From assembly GCA_003513895.1 (NCBI GenBank), contig DOSU01000099.1, positions 36,054 to 45,600 of the forward strand: 9,547 bases of DNA. Direction: 5' to 3'. Shown piece after piece: positions 1 through 5,935 of this stretch. Both the position numbers and the translations under genes were made by a program. Position 1 is the stretch's first letter; each line of letters begins with the position of its first letter. Origin of the DNA: Rikenellaceae bacterium. GTDB lineage: Bacteria; Bacteroidota; Bacteroidia; Bacteroidales; UBA932. The notes under the pieces are model-generated. The model ran no database searches. It was not told the origin of the DNA and was given only the letters and a program-made list of their open reading frames with translations.

Positions 1-2
1 CT

Positions 3-206
3 CAGGGGCTCTTTATGGTAATGACAAATGGTATAGGTGCATTTATCGGAGGCTGGGTAAGCGGTTGGGTAGTTGATTTGTTCACAAATGAAAGCGGTGT
101 TAAAGACTGGCCACAAATCTGGTTCATCTTTGCAGGATATGCTTTAGTTATTGGCATTTTGTTTGCGTTGTTCTTCCGTTATAAACACGAACCTAAGTCA
201 ATTTGA
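3..206 (+). CDS. Nucleoside:H+ symporter (MFS, NupG-like), C-terminal fragment
   Basis: This is the last 67 codons of a gene that begins before the window; the frame is open from base 3 to the TGA at 204-206. The fragment reads QGLFMVMTNGIGAF, then a Gly-rich helix (GGWVSGWVVD), a short loop containing DWPQIW, a last membrane helix (FIFAGYALVIGILFALFF) and a basic tail RYKHEP. This pattern (QGLFM-MTNGxGA, DWxxxW-IFAxYALV, KYKHE) is how I recall the C-termini of the nucleoside:H+ symporter family (NupG/XapB type), so proton-driven nucleoside uptake at the inner membrane is the likely role. Substrate-determining parts are outside the window, so the nucleoside cannot be named. It lies 11 bases before tgt on the same strand, probably in one transcript. 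Family assignment is fairly firm, substrate unknown. Confidence 0.8.
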   Translation, partial: QGLFMVMTNGIGAFIGGWVSGWVVDLFTNESGVKDWPQIWFIFAGYALVIGILFALFFRYKHEPKSI

Positions 207-217
207 CGGTTTAAAAC

Positions 218-1348
218 ATGAAATTTAACATAACAGCAACGGATTCGGAATCATCTGCCAGATGTGGGAAAATTTTCACAAATCACGGAGTTATCGACAC
301 ACCGGTATTTATGCCGGTTGGTACTCTTGGAACGGTGAAAGCCGTTTTTCACAGAGATTTAAAAGATGATATAAAAGCAAGAATAATTCTGGGCAACACA
401 TATCACCTTTATCTAAGGCCGGGTACAGATATAATTAAAAAAGCAGGAGGATTGCATAAATTCAGTTCCTGGGAAGGGCCTATTCTCACAGACAGTGGCG
501 GTTATCAGGTGTTTTCTCTCGCACAAAACCGAAAACTCACACAAGAGGGGTGCACATTTCGCTCCCACATAGACGGATCAAAACATATGTTTTCTCCCGA
601 AGGAGTTGTTGATATTCAGAGAATAATAGGTGCAGACATTATTATGGCTCTTGATGAGTGCCCTCCGGGAGATTCCGATCATGCCTATGCAAAGAAATCT
701 CTTGCCTTAACACAAAACTGGCTGCTCAGGGGATGCGCCCGTTTCGACTCAACAGATTCTCTTTATGGCTATTCTCAAGCGTTTTTCCCTATTGTACAAG
801 GTTGTGTATACCCCGATTTGAGAAGAGAGGCAGCCGAGCAGGCAGTTGCTTTAAACAGGGAAGGTTATGCAATCGGGGGACTTTCGGTTGGTGAACCAAC
901 TGAAATTATGTATCAGATACTGGAAGTTCTTGATCCTGTTTTGCCCAAAGACAAACCAAGATATCTAATGGGGGTTGGAACACCGGCAAACATTCTGGAA
1001 GGAATAGCGAGGGGCATAGATATGTTCGACTGCGTAATGCCTACAAGAAATGCCAGAAATGGCATGCTTTTTACATCAGAGGGCATGATAAACATAAGAA
1101 ACAAAAAATGGGCCGATGACATGTCGCTTCTGGACTTAAACGGAGTCTCTTTTGTAGACAGAACATACAGCAAAGCATATCTGAGGCATCTTTTTATTGC
1201 AGGGGAGATTCTTGGGGCGCAAATTGCCAGTGAACACAATCTTGCTTTCTATATGTGGCTTGTGACAGAAGCTGGAAAGCATATTGAAGAGGGTGATTTC
1301 AAATTTTGGAAAGATAACATTGTAAAAAAACTGGAAACCAAACTATAA
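218..1348 (+). CDS. tgt: tRNA-guanine(34) transglycosylase
   Basis: Exchanges guanine-34 in the anticodon of GUN tRNAs (Asp, Asn, His, Tyr) for the queuosine precursor preQ1, in the cytoplasm. The 376-residue length is normal for bacterial Tgt. Active-site residues, matched by spacing to the Zymomonas enzyme, are all present: D92 in TDSGGYQ, D146 in ALDECPP, Q194 in PIVQG, G221-L222 in IGGLSVG, and the nucleophile D271 in FDCVMPTRNARNG. The usual C-terminal zinc site is not intact. The three cysteines of CxCxxC align with G309, S311 and D314, while the fourth ligand H340 (ASEHNL) remains. As I recall, Bacteroidota homologues look similar, so this is probably a lineage trait rather than damage. 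The ATG at 218 gives the normal N-terminus. An LptF/LptG-type permease gene follows after 5 bases, and queG, which acts two steps later, lies 2.2 kb downstream. Confidence 0.97.
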   Translation: MKFNITATDSESSARCGKIFTNHGVIDTPVFMPVGTLGTVKAVFHRDLKDDIKARIILGNTYHLYLRPGTDIIKKAGGLHKFSSWEGPILTDSGGYQVFSLAQNRKLTQEGCTFRSHIDGSKHMFSPEGVVDIQRIIGADIIMALDECPPGDSDHAYAKKSLALTQNWLLRGCARFDSTDSLYGYSQAFFPIVQGCVYPDLRREAAEQAVALNREGYAIGGLSVGEPTEIMYQILEVLDPVLPKDKPRYLMGVGTPANILEGIARGIDMFDCVMPTRNARNGMLFTSEGMINIRNKKWADDMSLLDLNGVSFVDRTYSKAYLRHLFIAGEILGAQIASEHNLAFYMWLVTEAGKHIEEGDFKFWKDNIVKKLETKL

Positions 1349-1353
1349 TCCGG

Positions 1354-2442
1354 ATGAAGTTCAAACCAACAATACTGGACAGATACATAATCAAAAAGTT
1401 TATCGGCACATATCTGTCGGCACTTCTGATTATTATAGGTATTGTAATTATCTTTGACATAAGCGAGAAGATAGATAACTTCGTGCAGAATCAAGCTCCT
1501 TTAAAGACGATAGTTTTTGAATATTACGCCAATTTCATTCCGTATTTTATGAACATGTTCAGTCCTCTGTTCGTTTTTATCACCGTAATATTCTTTACTT
1601 CCAAACTTGCTTCCGACAGTGAAATTGTTGCAATGCTTTCAGGCGGAATAAGCTTTAACAGGTTGCTATATCCATATATGATTTCGGCTGTTTTTATCAC
1701 AATATTCAGTCTCGTATTGAACCTCTACATTATTCCTCCGGCAAATGAACACAGAATTGCATTTGAGGAAAAGTATGTAAGAAAGAAATTCCTTAATACA
1801 AACCGAAATATTCATTACCAGCTCTCTCCCGGAGAGTATGTTTATATGGAGTCGTTTAACAACCTCACCAAAACGGCAATGAAGTTTACTCTTGAGAGCC
1901 TCGACGGTCACAAGATAATATCAAAACTTTCGGCGGAAAGCGCTATATGGGACAGTACAAAACAAGGGTGGAGGCTCTATGATTACTATATAAGGACATT
2001 TAAGGGAAACGAAGAGAAAATTGAAAAAGGCCAAACGAAAGATACTGTAATAAATCTCACTTTTAATGATTTGGCAACACGCCAGAATATTAATGAAACG
2101 CTTAGCTTTAATAAACTAAACCAAACCATTAGAGTCCAGAAAATGAGAGGGGATAAAATGGTGAAATATGCCCAGATAGAAAAACACACCCGGCTGGCAT
2201 TGCCTTTTGCTGCTGTTATTCTCACTCTAATGGGTGTTTCCCTTTCTTCAAAAAAGAGAAGAGGAGGCATTGGGATTAATATTGGAATTGGAATTGTTCT
2301 GAGCTTCTCATATATTTTGTTTCTGAGATTTAGCCAGATGTTTGTTCACTCGGGCATATTACCGCCGTGGATAGCTCTTTGGGTGCCAAATATGCTGTAT
2401 GGAGTAATCTCCTATTTTCTTTACAGGATAGCCCCAAAATAA
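1354..2442 (+). CDS. LptF/LptG-family permease, short form
   Basis: Predicted inner-membrane subunit of the LptB2FG exporter, which extracts lipopolysaccharide from the inner membrane and passes it to the periplasmic bridge. The 362-residue protein shows the family layout. The N-terminal segment ILDRYIIKKFIGTY leads into TM1 (about 18-36), TM2 is about 60-83 and TM3 about 104-126. A periplasmic jellyroll-like region follows (about 130-270, with LSPGEYVYMESF), then TM4 (about 280-298), TM5 (about 304-326) and TM6 (about 335-358). The length is typical for LptF or LptG; I cannot say which of the two it is. It begins 5 bases after tgt, so co-transcription is likely. A second, 483-residue family member is encoded at 7511-8959. 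It may be the partner subunit, since F and G act as a heterodimer; that pairing is inference. Confidence 0.9.
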   Translation: MKFKPTILDRYIIKKFIGTYLSALLIIIGIVIIFDISEKIDNFVQNQAPLKTIVFEYYANFIPYFMNMFSPLFVFITVIFFTSKLASDSEIVAMLSGGISFNRLLYPYMISAVFITIFSLVLNLYIIPPANEHRIAFEEKYVRKKFLNTNRNIHYQLSPGEYVYMESFNNLTKTAMKFTLESLDGHKIISKLSAESAIWDSTKQGWRLYDYYIRTFKGNEEKIEKGQTKDTVINLTFNDLATRQNINETLSFNKLNQTIRVQKMRGDKMVKYAQIEKHTRLALPFAAVILTLMGVSLSSKKRRGGIGINIGIGIVLSFSYILFLRFSQMFVHSGILPPWIALWVPNMLYGVISYFLYRIAPK

Positions 2443-2460
2443 GAGATAATTCTCCTATTT
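2437..2460. terminator. Imperfect palindrome over two convergent stop codons, possible weak terminator
   Basis: AAATA (2437-2441) can pair with TATTT (2456-2460) and GAGA (2443-2446) with TCTC (2451-2454), with one A/C mismatch and a TAAT loop. It lies between the permease gene (+) and the threonine dehydrogenase gene (-), whose stops are 12 bases apart, and includes both stop codons. The stem is AT-rich and no long T-run follows on either strand, so a bidirectional terminator role is only a possibility. Confidence 0.3.
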
Positions 2461-3402
2461 CTGTTTTATACGGATTGCAGCAATCATGTCGTCAATCATC
2501 TCTTCCATACCCCACTTTGGATTCCATCCCCACTCTTTGCGGGCGCAACTGTCGTCCATGTAGTTTGGCCATGATGCCGATATTTCATCCTTTACAGGAT
2601 CTACTTTATAATCGAAGCTTGCAGAAGGTATTCTTTTCTTTATTGCTGCAAAAAGATCTTTAGGGGAGAAACTCATCCCTGTTACATTGAAGCTGTTTCT
2701 GTGGATCAGTTTATCCGGGCTTGCATCCATCAGTTGAGTACATGCGTCAAGTGCGTCAGGAATGTATAGCATGTCCATGTATGTATTCTCGGGAATAGGA
2801 CAAGTATATTTTCCTTTACTGATAATTTCATAAAACACTTCTACGGCGTAATCGGTAGTTCCTCCTCCCGGAAGGCAACCATTTGAAATAATTCCCGGAA
2901 ATCTCACACTTCTGGTGTCGACACCAAACCTTGAGTAGTAGTAATCGCTAAGCAGTTCGCCGGAAACCTTGCAAACACCATACATTGTATTTGGTTGCAT
3001 AATAGTGTCCTGAGGCGTATTGTCGTGAGGTGTACTGTTACCAAAAGCTCCAATTGAGCTTGGAGTGAAAATTGAACATTTAAACTCTCTTGCCAGCTCA
3101 AGGGAATTAAGAAGAGCTCCCATATTTACCGACCATGCAAGCTGAGGATTCTTTTCTCCTGTTGCCGAAAGCAGTGCCACAAGATTGTAAATTCTGTCAA
3201 TTTTATTCTCTTTAATAGCTGCCGAATATGATTTTACATCAAGTGCATCAAGAGTTATAGCCCTGGAAAAACCGCTGAGACGCCCAACCACATCGGGCCT
3301 TACATCGGCTGCAACTACATTATCGAATCCATAAACTTTCTGTAAGTGAGGAATTAATTCCGTACCAATCTGACCGCCGGCTCCAACGACTAAAGTGTTC
3401 AT
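2455..3402 (-). CDS. L-threonine 3-dehydrogenase, SDR (epimerase-like) type
   Basis: Likely oxidises L-threonine to 2-amino-3-oxobutyrate with NAD+. The 315-residue protein is an extended short-chain dehydrogenase. It has the Rossmann motif GAGGQIG (7-13), an acidic residue after strand 2 for the NAD ribose (D33 in AADVRP), the TPSSIGAFG strand (113-121), and the catalytic pair Y141 and K145 in YGVCK. RFPG followed by PGGGTTDYA (178-186) marks the bacterial/animal SDR threonine dehydrogenase subgroup rather than UDP-glucose 4-epimerase, the usual misannotation. It is unrelated to zinc-dependent E. coli Tdh. I chose the ATG at 3402 over a TTG at 3444 because it sits directly before the Rossmann strand and because the TTG lies inside a likely -7 promoter box. 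The usual partner, 2-amino-3-ketobutyrate CoA ligase (kbl), is not in the window. It appears to be a single-gene unit, divergent from queG. Confidence 0.87.
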   Translation of the reverse strand: MNTLVVGAGGQIGTELIPHLQKVYGFDNVVAADVRPDVVGRLSGFSRAITLDALDVKSYSAAIKENKIDRIYNLVALLSATGEKNPQLAWSVNMGALLNSLELAREFKCSIFTPSSIGAFGNSTPHDNTPQDTIMQPNTMYGVCKVSGELLSDYYYSRFGVDTRSVRFPGIISNGCLPGGGTTDYAVEVFYEIISKGKYTCPIPENTYMDMLYIPDALDACTQLMDASPDKLIHRNSFNVTGMSFSPKDLFAAIKKRIPSASFDYKVDPVKDEISASWPNYMDDSCARKEWGWNPKWGMEEMIDDMIAAIRIKQK

Positions 3403-3441
3403 ATGTTTTAAATAATTATCTTTTGTAAGCAAAATGGGACA

Positions 3442-3449
3442 CAAATGTA
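3442..3449 (-). promoter_or_regulatory. -7 promoter box for the threonine dehydrogenase gene
   Basis: On the - strand this reads TACATTTG, an exact match to the Bacteroidota -7 consensus TAnnTTTG. It lies 39 bases before the ATG at 3402, predicting a leader of roughly 30-35 bases. I see no good TTTG -33 element upstream, so the call rests on one box plus its position in the divergent intergenic region. It argues against translation starting at 3444. Confidence 0.5.
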
Positions 3450-3503
3450 TGAATTTTACAGTAAATCTTTAATTTTAATTTCATTTTTCATTGATTGTTT
3501 ATC

Positions 3504-3511
3504 TACTTTTG
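3504..3511 (+). promoter_or_regulatory. -7 promoter box for queG
   Basis: TACTTTTG matches the Bacteroidota -7 consensus TAnnTTTG exactly. It ends only 4 bases before the queG ATG at 3516, so transcription from it would begin at or very near the start codon and the message would be almost leaderless. No convincing TTTG -33 element is found about 19 bases upstream. It also lies inside the longer possible reading frame from TTG at 3495, which supports the ATG as the true start. Confidence 0.4.
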
Positions 3512-3515
3512 CTTT

Positions 3516-4460
3516 ATGAACACAGATAAATTTCACGAAATTATTTGCGACTTATCGTTGAAGGCAGGATTTATAGATTACGGAGCCGCTCCTGTTAAAA
3601 AACTCACGGCAGATTGCAAATATCTGAATGAATATATTAGAAAAGGTCACAACGCCGGGATGAACTATATGGCCAGAAACATCTCTCTTCGGGAAGATCC
3701 GGGACTTCTTGTGGAGGATGCCAAATCTGTTTTATGTTTTCTTGCTCCTTATAAACCTTCAGAAAATCAGGAAAGTTCTCTTCCGCAGATATCATCCTAT
3801 GCATTCGGGCTGGACTATCATCATGTAATAAAAGAAAAACTATATAAGATTTTAGAAGAGATCATATCATTGATGCCGGATGCCAAAGCCAGAGTTTTTA
3901 CAGACTCTGCACCAGTTTTTGAAAGGGCCTGGGCAGCAAGGGCCGGGCTGGGATTTATAGGGAAAAACACATTTCTTATAAGCAAATCTCATGGATTACA
4001 CACTCTTATCGGATTGATAATATTGAACAAAGAGGTAAAATACGGCAAGCAAGTATCTCAGGGATGCGGAAACTGCACCAAGTGTTTAGATTGTTGCCCT
4101 ACAGGTGCTCTTTACCGCCCGTTCGGGCTGGATGCCCGCAAATGCATTTCTTATCACACCATTGAATCAAAACCCGATTCGCATGAAGAGTTTATGGTTG
4201 ATTTAAATAATAGTATATTTGGCTGTGAAATATGCCTTAGGGCTTGTCCGTGGTCGGGAAAGGGAAAACCCGGAGAATGGCCTGAATTTATGCCGCTAAA
4301 CATTGTGGGATATTCAAAAAAAATAACTGAACTCTCTTCCGCAGATTGGGAGAACATGGATGAGAAAACATTTAACCTTAATTTTTCCGACTCTCCGCTT
4401 TTCAGGGCAGGACTTCGAAAAATCAAAATAAGCCTAGGCACAAAAAAGGATTCGTTATGA
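3516..4460 (+). CDS. queG: Epoxyqueuosine reductase
   Basis: Reduces epoxyqueuosine to queuosine in the tRNA anticodon, the final step of the pathway, using cobalamin and two [4Fe-4S] clusters. The 314-residue protein has the N-terminal cobalamin-binding domain. The TDSAPVFERAWAARAGLGFIGKN block (about 129-151) holds the presumed catalytic Asp130. A ferredoxin-like module follows, with C184, C187, C190 and C194 (CGNCTKCLDCCP), C210 in RKCISYHTIE, and C237, C240 and C244 (CEICLRACPW). All eight cysteines expected for the two clusters can be seen. The ATG at 3516 was chosen over TTG at 3495: the extra seven residues (MFIYFCF) do not look like the family, and a promoter box overlaps them. Its stop overlaps the next start as ATGA (4457-4460), so the GSCFA gene is probably translationally coupled. 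tgt, which acts earlier in the pathway, is upstream at 218-1348. Confidence 0.96.
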   Translation: MNTDKFHEIICDLSLKAGFIDYGAAPVKKLTADCKYLNEYIRKGHNAGMNYMARNISLREDPGLLVEDAKSVLCFLAPYKPSENQESSLPQISSYAFGLDYHHVIKEKLYKILEEIISLMPDAKARVFTDSAPVFERAWAARAGLGFIGKNTFLISKSHGLHTLIGLIILNKEVKYGKQVSQGCGNCTKCLDCCPTGALYRPFGLDARKCISYHTIESKPDSHEEFMVDLNNSIFGCEICLRACPWSGKGKPGEWPEFMPLNIVGYSKKITELSSADWENMDEKTFNLNFSDSPLFRAGLRKIKISLGTKKDSL

Positions 4461-5389
4461 AATGGCAAACAAAAGTTGACTCAGGTGTATCCCAATTCAA
4501 GATATCCTATAACGATAAAATACTTTTCCTCGGATCTTGCTTTGCTCAGGAGATAGGAGAGATAATGGCCCAGATGGGATTTGACGTTAGTGTGAATCCG
4601 TTTGGAGTACTGTATAACCCCGCTTCAATTGCCCTGTCTCTGGAAAAACTGTCAACTCCGGTCCCTTTTTTGGAAGAAGGAATAATCCTTAACGGAGATA
4701 TTTACAAAAGTCTGTCTCACAGCAGTGAGTTCAGCGATATGACGAAACATGGCTTGTTAAAAAAAATCAACGAGTCTCTTGAAAAGAGTTCAGCATTTTT
4801 TAGTACTGCAGGCTGGATTTCAATTACTCTTGGAACTTCATGGATATACCGGATAAAAAGCAGCGGAAGAGTAGTTGCAAATTGCCATAAACTCCGCTCC
4901 GATAGTTTTACGAGAGAAAATATGTCGGTCAAAGAGATTATAAGTATTCTGTCTACCTGCATAGATGCAAACCCGCAAAAAAAATGGATTTTCAATGTGA
5001 GCCCGGTAAGATATATGAAAGATGGTGCCAACGGGAGCCAGTTAAGTAAAGCGCGACTCATGCTCGCACTTGAAGAACTGGTTCAGAAATATCCCAATAC
5101 TGTTTATTTTCCTTCATACGAAATTGTAATGGACGAACTGCGTGATTATCGCTTTTATGCACATGATATGATTCATGTTTCAAAAGAGACCACAGAATAT
5201 ATTTGGGAAAGATTCGCAGAATTCATTCTTTCAGCCGATTCGCATACATTACTGGGAGATTATAAAAAGTTGACTCTTATGAAAAAACACAGGCCAATGT
5301 TCCCCGAAAGCAATGAATTTATTGACTTTGAAGCGAAAATTAAAGAACTTGAGGGTGATATTGCAAAAAAAAGGTTCAAATCGTTGTAA
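4457..5389 (+). CDS. GSCFA-domain protein, SGNH-hydrolase-like, function unknown
   Basis: The 310-residue protein carries the name-giving motif LGSCFAQEIG (GSCFA at 26-30) and then NPFGVLYNP, both typical of the GSCFA family common in Bacteroidota. Further family-like blocks are ITLGTSW (122-128), NCHKL (142-146), VSPVRY (181-186), NGSQLSKARL (192-201) and a late AHDMIHVS (235-242). Ser27 near the N-terminus with Asp237/His240 near the C-terminus fits the catalytic serine and DxxH of SGNH/GDSL esterases, so an acyl- or acetyl-ester hydrolase role is possible, but the substrate is not known to me. No signal peptide or membrane helix is visible, so it is probably cytoplasmic. The C-terminus (about 268-310) is charged and likely helical. 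It shares ATGA with the queG stop, implying one mRNA, though a link to queuosine is not shown. Confidence 0.88.
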   Translation: MKWQTKVDSGVSQFKISYNDKILFLGSCFAQEIGEIMAQMGFDVSVNPFGVLYNPASIALSLEKLSTPVPFLEEGIILNGDIYKSLSHSSEFSDMTKHGLLKKINESLEKSSAFFSTAGWISITLGTSWIYRIKSSGRVVANCHKLRSDSFTRENMSVKEIISILSTCIDANPQKKWIFNVSPVRYMKDGANGSQLSKARLMLALEELVQKYPNTVYFPSYEIVMDELRDYRFYAHDMIHVSKETTEYIWERFAEFILSADSHTLLGDYKKLTLMKKHRPMFPESNEFIDFEAKIKELEGDIAKKRFKSL

Positions 5390-5590
5390 CGTATTGATAA
5401 ATTTTTTATCTTTCACATTGTTAATGAAAATTGTGTCAAATATTGTAAAATAAAGCGGTTTAGAACTCAACGCCTCTTTAGATTATTATTTAATTTTCAT
5501 TTACAAAAGATTAGTTTTTTATTTGAAATATAAAATTTATAATTTATATTTGTACAAACACAAGTAATTCAACATCCTAAACTTAATATT
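5390..5590. other. AT-rich intergenic region between GSCFA gene and HU gene
   Basis: These 201 bases hold no plausible gene. Seven bases after the GSCFA stop there is a perfect but all-AT-rich hairpin (GATAAA, loop TTT, TTTATC, 5396-5410), which could weakly assist termination. A second loose fold is possible at 5451-5480 (TAAAG with CTTTA around a bulge). The right third contains the HU promoter. I see no tRNA, riboswitch or conserved small-RNA shape. Confidence 0.6.
5522..5552 (+). promoter_or_regulatory. Consensus Bacteroidota promoter of the HU gene
   Basis: TTTG at 5522-5525 (-33 box) and TATATTTG at 5545-5552 (-7 box, TAnnTTTG) are separated by exactly 19 bases, matching the known sigma-ABfr type promoter layout of this phylum. 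AT-rich DNA precedes it. Transcription should start near 5557-5560, giving a leader of about 31-34 bases before the ATG at 5591. This is the clearest promoter in the window and suits a highly expressed gene. Confidence 0.82.
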
Positions 5591-5863
5591 ATGAATAAGG
5601 CAGAATTGATTTCAGCTATCGCGGCTAAGGCCGATCTTACAAAAGTTGACGCAAAAAAAGCACTTGATGCATTTATCGGTGTTTCAGGCGACGCAATGAA
5701 AAAAGGCGAGAGACTTACTCTCGTTGGATTTGGTACATTCTCAGTAAATGCAAGAAATGCACGTAACGGAAGAAACCCTCGTACTGGCGCTAAAATTAAA
5801 ATTGCAGCCAAGAAAGTTGTAAGATTTAAAGCCGGAGCAGAACTTAACAAGAAAGTTAAGTAA
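5591..5863 (+). CDS. hup: HU-family DNA-binding protein
   Basis: A small, basic nucleoid protein that binds and bends DNA as a dimer. The 90-residue length is standard for the DNABII family. The N-terminal helices (MNKAELISAIAAKADLTK, then KKALDAF) are followed by the GFGTF turn (46-50), and the DNA-gripping beta-arm carries RNPRTG (61-66) with the intercalating Pro63. A C-terminal helix ends in KKVK. The sequence favours HU over IHF because no partner subunit is nearby and the arm is HU-like, but the two folds are hard to separate by eye. It is a single-gene unit with its own consensus promoter and a strong terminator, consistent with high independent expression. Confidence 0.95.
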   Translation: MNKAELISAIAAKADLTKVDAKKALDAFIGVSGDAMKKGERLTLVGFGTFSVNARNARNGRNPRTGAKIKIAAKKVVRFKAGAELNKKVK

Positions 5864-5884
5864 TTAAACGATAAAATTTAATTT

Positions 5885-5917
5885 AAGAGGTTGTCTGGAA
5901 ACAGGCAACCTTTTTTT
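5885..5917 (+). terminator. Rho-independent terminator of the HU gene
   Basis: GGTTGTCTG (5889-5897) pairs with CAGGCAACC (5902-5910) through nine base pairs, one being U-G, around a GAAA tetraloop. Seven Ts follow (5911-5917), and the A-rich bases 5885-5888 can extend the stem with them. It lies 22 bases after the HU stop. The hairpin could also slow transcripts arriving from thiN on the other strand, although no T-run follows in that direction. Confidence 0.92.
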
Positions 5918-5935
5918 ATTGTTAATCTATTGACT

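Noticed and set aside
913..1239. 108-codon open frame on the - strand inside tgt
   Set aside because: It is antisense to conserved tgt coding sequence, with no promoter or recognisable domain.
2367..2663. 98-codon + strand frame crossing the end of the permease gene and running antisense into the dehydrogenase gene
   Set aside because: It overlaps two well-supported genes in other frames and has no family resemblance.
2455..3402. UDP-glucose 4-epimerase reading of the SDR gene
   Set aside because: The PGGGTTDYA and RFPG blocks match SDR threonine dehydrogenases, and the typical sugar-nucleotide epimerase C-terminal motifs are not seen.
3421..3434. Short hairpin TTTTG-TAAG-CAAAA in the leader of the threonine dehydrogenase gene
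   Set aside because: Five mostly A-T pairs are expected by chance in such AT-rich DNA; there is no evidence for attenuation or a riboswitch.
5396..5410. GATAAA-TTT-TTTATC hairpin after the GSCFA gene as a true terminator
   Set aside because: The stem has a single G-C pair and no T-run follows, so I mention it only within the intergenic entry.
5451..5480. Possible structured RNA or tRNA-like segment in the gap before the HU gene
   Set aside because: Only a bulged five-base stem can be drawn; there is no acceptor or T-arm pattern and no conserved loop.
5569..5850. 93-codon open frame on the - strand opposite the HU gene, hydrophobic start
   Set aside because: It is fully antisense to a clear HU gene with its own promoter and terminator; the frame is a by-product of Ala/Lys-rich HU codons and resembles no family.
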